Positions 60,794 to 64,000 of a DNA stretch of 64,000 bases are shown here, piece after piece; the first letter of the stretch is position 1, and every line of letters begins with the position of its first letter. The notes under the pieces are model-generated. The model ran no database searches. It was not told where the DNA came from and was given only the letters and a program-made list of their open reading frames with translations. This DNA is from Streptomyces rishiriensis (lineage in GTDB: Bacteria > Actinomycetota > Actinomycetes > Streptomycetales > Streptomycetaceae): positions 4,216,001 to 4,280,000 of the forward strand of contig NZ_JAUSWV010000002.1 of NCBI RefSeq assembly GCF_030815485.1, read 5' to 3'. The position numbers and the translations under genes were made by a program.

Positions 60794-62179
60794 CTATCCG
60801 ATGCCGCGCCAGCCCTCCGGGTCGACGCCGCCGGGCACAGCAGCCCTCTCGTCGTACGGCTGGCGCGTGAACACGAACGACCCGAGGTCCAGGTGGTCCA
60901 CGCTCCCGTCAGGCCGCCGTACGGCCCGCAGGAGCTCTCCTGCGTAGTAACCCTCCAGCCCGGTCCAGGTGCCGTCCCCGTTCGCTACGAACCGGGAGCT
61001 CCGGCCACCGCCGGTCACCGGTCCGAGGGAGAGCATCCCGTCGGCCGTCACCCGCAGGGCGAAGGGGCTGGTTCCCCAGTGCCACTGTCCTGCCAGCTCC
61101 AGATCGGCGGGGTCGACCTTCCGCAGCGGGCGCCACGGCTCGGGAATCCGCGGCTCGGCCTCGGCGACGATCCGCACGAGATCGGCGGCCACCTGTGACG
61201 TCAGAAGGCCTGACGTGCAGTTGGCGAGCACCACCGCGGCCACGTCATCCGCCACACCGATGGTGAGGGTGGCCAAAAAGCCCGGCACCGAACCGGAGTG
61301 GCCGACGAGCAACCGGCCGTCCCGGTGCTGGATCTGCAGCCCGAGTCCATAGGTGGCTGCGTCCGCGACGTCAGGCAGTCCGGCCGGTGCCGCGGGTGTC
61401 CACATCTCACGCAGCGTCTCCGCGCGCAGGACACGGTCGTCGCCCCGGGCCAGAAAAGCGGCGAATCGCGCGAGGTCGCCTGTCGTGGACCAGAGCTGGC
61501 CCGCCGGGGCCATCCGCCCGAAGTCCTCGACGGGTTCGGGCAGGAGCACGTCGGCCCAGGGATGGACCGCCCAACCACCTGCGGCCGGCGCCTGCGAGCG
61601 AACGCTCGTGCGGTCGAGACCCAGAGGTTCGAGCACTTCCCGCCGCAGCACCCCCTCCCAGGACGCCCCGCGGAGCTCTTCCACGAGAGCACCCAGGAGT
61701 GAGTAACCGGGGTTCGAGTAGTGATGACGCCGGCCGGCCGGAAACGGGGCGGCCTGGTCGCCGAGGACGTCCGCGAGCCCGGGCCGCAGCGTACCCGGGG
61801 TCCGCTCCCACCAGGGGCCGGGCGACTCGGCCGCAAACCCTCCCGTGTGGGCCAGCAGTTGGGCCACCGTGGCCTTTCCCGCGCCGCTCCCGGGAAGGTG
61901 CTTCTCCACCGGGTCCTCGAGGTCGAGCGCTCCCTCGTCCCGCAGCCGCAGCACCAGAACGGCGGTGAAGGTCTTGGTGATCGAGCCGATCCGGTACTGC
62001 ACGTTCTCGTCCGGAGCGTGCCCGTCGACCGAGGTCCGCGCCCCGTGCCACACAGCCCGTCCGTCCCGCACGACCGCGGCGACCAGCGACGGAGCCCGTC
62101 CCTCGGCCTGGGCCACGGCGATCCGGTGCAGCAGCGCCCGCCGGGTGCCGGGAAGGAGCTCTTCCTGAGGTGTCGTCAT
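60794..62179 (-). CDS. Serine beta-lactamase-like hydrolase
   Basis: A 461-residue class C beta-lactamase/DD-peptidase-type protein. The catalytic SITK is in YRIGSITKTFTA, the YxN motif is HHYSNPGYS and the third motif HSGSVPG. A C-terminal beta domain (from about residue 360, lipocalin-like) is added. There is no signal peptide from ATG 62179, so it is an intracellular esterase-like enzyme rather than an antibiotic-resistance enzyme, as far as sequence shows. Confidence 0.9.
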   Translation of the reverse strand: MTTPQEELLPGTRRALLHRIAVAQAEGRAPSLVAAVVRDGRAVWHGARTSVDGHAPDENVQYRIGSITKTFTAVLVLRLRDEGALDLEDPVEKHLPGSGAGKATVAQLLAHTGGFAAESPGPWWERTPGTLRPGLADVLGDQAAPFPAGRRHHYSNPGYSLLGALVEELRGASWEGVLRREVLEPLGLDRTSVRSQAPAAGGWAVHPWADVLLPEPVEDFGRMAPAGQLWSTTGDLARFAAFLARGDDRVLRAETLREMWTPAAPAGLPDVADAATYGLGLQIQHRDGRLLVGHSGSVPGFLATLTIGVADDVAAVVLANCTSGLLTSQVAADLVRIVAEAEPRIPEPWRPLRKVDPADLELAGQWHWGTSPFALRVTADGMLSLGPVTGGGRSSRFVANGDGTWTGLEGYYAGELLRAVRRPDGSVDHLDLGSFVFTRQPYDERAAVPGGVDPEGWRGIG

Positions 62180-62473
62180 GGTCCCAGTCCACCCGTCGGC
62201 GCGGCCGGCGTCGAGCTCATTTCGCCCAGAGCACCTGTAGGATCTCGCCGCCGATGACATGTCGATCTTCCGTGACCTGCTGGTTCTCTGTTGTCTCATC
62301 GCGATGTCACCCGAGATCGGTGCCAGATCGATGCCATCCCCTCGGCGGAACGATGAGTCTGCGGCTGAGCCACCGAGCACCAGGACTACATGCGAGCTCA
62401 GATCGCGCACCGATGAGTTTCCCGCGCCGCGCCGGTCTGTGCGCGTGAGACCGACTCACGGAAGGCTGGCGCC

Positions 62474-63037
62474 ATGCGGAAATTGATCTACGGCATGAAC
62501 CTGACCCTGGACGGCTACATCGCCGCACCCGGCGATGACATCGGCTGGAGCGTGCCGAGCGACGAGCTGTTCCAGTTCTGGTCCGACCAGTTGCAGGCGA
62601 CCGACCTGTCGCTGTACGGGCGCAAGCTGTGGCAGACGATGAGCTCCTACTGGCCGACCGGCGACCAGCGGCCCGACGCCACCCCGGCGGAGACCGAGTT
62701 CGCGCGCCGCTGGCGGGACATGTCGAAGGTGGTGTTCTCCTCGACGATCGACAAGGTCGACTGGAACACCCGCCTGGTCACCGGCGACGCGGTCGCCGAG
62801 ATCACCCGGCTCAAGGCCGAGGACGGCGGCCCGATGGACATCGGCGGCGCGACGCTCGCCGGGGCGGCCATGCGGGCCGGGCTGATTGACGAGTACGTGC
62901 TGGCCACCGCGCCGGTCGTGGTGGGCGGCGGCACGCCGTTCTTCACCGCGCTGGACAGCTGGGTGAACCTGAACCTGGTGGAGACGCGGACGCTTCCCTG
63001 CGGCGTGATCCTGACCAGGTACGAGACGAGGCGCTGA
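62474..63037 (+). CDS. Dihydrofolate reductase family protein (RibD C-terminal type)
   Basis: A 187-residue protein with the fold of the RibD reductase domain: MRKLIYGMNLTLDGYIAAPG, YGRKLWQTMSSYW, GPMDIGGATLA and APVVVGGGTPFF. It lacks the typical folate-binding residues of true DHFR, so it is an NADPH reductase of unknown substrate. GGAAGG lies 10 to 15 bases before the ATG. Confidence 0.9.
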   Translation: MRKLIYGMNLTLDGYIAAPGDDIGWSVPSDELFQFWSDQLQATDLSLYGRKLWQTMSSYWPTGDQRPDATPAETEFARRWRDMSKVVFSSTIDKVDWNTRLVTGDAVAEITRLKAEDGGPMDIGGATLAGAAMRAGLIDEYVLATAPVVVGGGTPFFTALDSWVNLNLVETRTLPCGVILTRYETRR

Positions 63038-63112
63038 GCGCCCGCCTCGCGACTCGACCGCCTGCAGGGCGAGAGGGGACCGTGCCGTCCGACACCCCGC
63101 AGGAGCACCGGA

Positions 63113-64000
63113 TCAGGTCTGCGCCATGTCCACGAAGCGGGAGTAGTGGCCCTGGAAGGCGACGGTGATCGTGGCCGTCGGGCCGTTACGGTGCTTGCCC
63201 ACGATGATGTCCGCCTCGCCCGCGCGCGGGGACTCCTTCTCGTAGGCGTCCTCGCGGTGCAGCAGGATCACCATGTCGGCGTCCTGCTCGATGGAGCCGG
63301 ACTCACGCAGGTCGGACACCATCGGCTTCTTGTCCGTGCGCTGTTCGGGACCACGGTTGAGCTGCGAAAGCGCGATCACCGGGACCTCCAGCTCCTTGGC
63401 CAGCAGCTTGAGGTTACGGGACATGTCCGAGACCTCCTGCTGACGGCTTTCGGAGCGCTTGGAACCACCGGCCTGCATCAGCTGGAGATAGTCGATGATC
63501 ACGAGCTTGATGTCGTTGCGCTGCTTCAGTCGGCGGCACTTGGCCCGGATCTCCATCATCGACAGGTTCGGGGAGTCGTCGATGTACAGGGGCGCGGACG
63601 AGACCTCGGGCATCCGGCGCGCCAGACGGGTCCAGTCCTCGTCCGTCATGGTGCCGGAGCGCATGTGGTGCAGGGCGACGCGGGCTTCGGCGGACAGCAG
63701 ACGCATCGCGATCTCGTTGCGCCCCATTTCGAGAGAGAAGATGACGCTGGGCAGGTTGTGTTTGATCGACGCCGCGCGCGCGAAGTCCAGCGCGAGCGTC
63801 GACTTGCCCATGGCGGGACGGGCCGCGATGACGATCATCTGGCCCGGGTGCAGACCGTTGGTCAGCGAGTCGAGGTCGGTGAACCCGGTGGGCACACCCG
63901 TCATCTCGCCGCTGCGCGAACCGATCGCCTCGATCTCGTCGAGGGCGCCCTCCATGATGTCGCCGAGCGGGAGGTAGTCCTCGCTGGTGCGTTGCTCGGT
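63113..64000 (-). CDS. dnaB: Replicative DNA helicase DnaB, C-terminal part
   Basis: The visible 295 residues are the RecA-like motor of DnaB; the N-terminal domain lies beyond the window. Walker A reads AARPAMGKST, H2 is KLVIIDYLQLM, H3 SQLNRGPEQR and H4 GSIEQDADMVILLHRED, ending with VGKHRNGPT. There is no intein in the usual P-loop or H4 positions. This locus places the window within the conserved origin-proximal core. Confidence 0.97.
   Translation of the reverse strand, partial: TEQRTSEDYLPLGDIMEGALDEIEAIGSRSGEMTGVPTGFTDLDSLTNGLHPGQMIVIAARPAMGKSTLALDFARAASIKHNLPSVIFSLEMGRNEIAMRLLSAEARVALHHMRSGTMTDEDWTRLARRMPEVSSAPLYIDDSPNLSMMEIRAKCRRLKQRNDIKLVIIDYLQLMQAGGSKRSESRQQEVSDMSRNLKLLAKELEVPVIALSQLNRGPEQRTDKKPMVSDLRESGSIEQDADMVILLHREDAYEKESPRAGEADIIVGKHRNGPTATITVAFQGHYSRFVDMAQT

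Noticed and set aside
63113..64000. Intein in dnaB
   Set aside because: The Walker A and H4 regions read straight through without an insert in the visible part.

Overview
The window is very GC-rich, with GTG and TTG starts, GTGA/ATGA gene overlaps and almost no A/T-ending codons. Its gene families (SsgA/SsgR, DyP peroxidase DtpA with its copper chaperones, CydDC fusion, Rex operator, TerD proteins) point to a Streptomyces or very close actinomycete. Ten parS-like sites, two clusters of DnaA boxes and dnaB at the right edge place it in the conserved core near the replication origin. I see no insertion sequence, prophage, CRISPR array or secondary-metabolite cluster.

Layout. 1-7 kb: the end of an aminopeptidase P gene, a MocR-type regulator with an MFS transporter, a triphosphoribosyl-dephospho-CoA synthase-like gene, a Tat-exported intradiol dioxygenase and an RsbW-like kinase. 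7.2-13.5 kb: a copper-handling operon (Met/His-motif membrane protein, YcnI, Sco, PCuAC, CopC-CopD fusion, DyP peroxidase). 13.6-17.7 kb: pheA, a DnaA-box-rich spacer, serS, a HAD phosphatase and tRNA-Ser(GCT). 18.2-21.8 kb: two ABC-2 transporters in tandem. 22-28.3 kb: an M24-peptidase relic, an alpha/beta-hydrolase-SDR fusion, a MerR regulator, KptA, a flavin-dependent oxidoreductase and a second HAD phosphatase. 28.3-36.9 kb: an AraC regulator, an M23 peptidase, and the cytochrome bd locus cydA-cydB-cydDC with a Rex operator; cydB carries a frameshift. 37-47.5 kb: a HisC-like aminotransferase, a LacI regulator, a PPP-type phosphatase, a two-TM protein, a TerD-vWA protein with a beta-propeller protein, and thiC behind a TPP riboswitch. 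47.5-64 kb: a YibE/F protein with a huge Gly/His-rich N-terminus, ssgR-ssgA, small membrane proteins, ptpA with a PLP enzyme, regulators, GNAT proteins, a MarR/MFS divergent pair, a serine hydrolase, a DHFR-like reductase and the C-terminal part of dnaB.

How it works together. The copper operon matches the known Streptomyces arrangement in which Sco, the PCuAC chaperone, CopC/D and the haem peroxidase DtpA supply and mature an extracellular copper oxidase needed for development. The cyd locus is controlled by NADH/NAD+ through Rex; as written, cydB would not give one polypeptide. ssgR-ssgA controls sporulation septation. parS sites are threaded through spacers, coding starts and the thiC riboswitch, so chromosome segregation sites and gene-expression signals share the same DNA. 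At least a dozen genes start 6-7 nt after a -10-like hexamer without a Shine-Dalgarno sequence, suggesting leaderless mRNAs.
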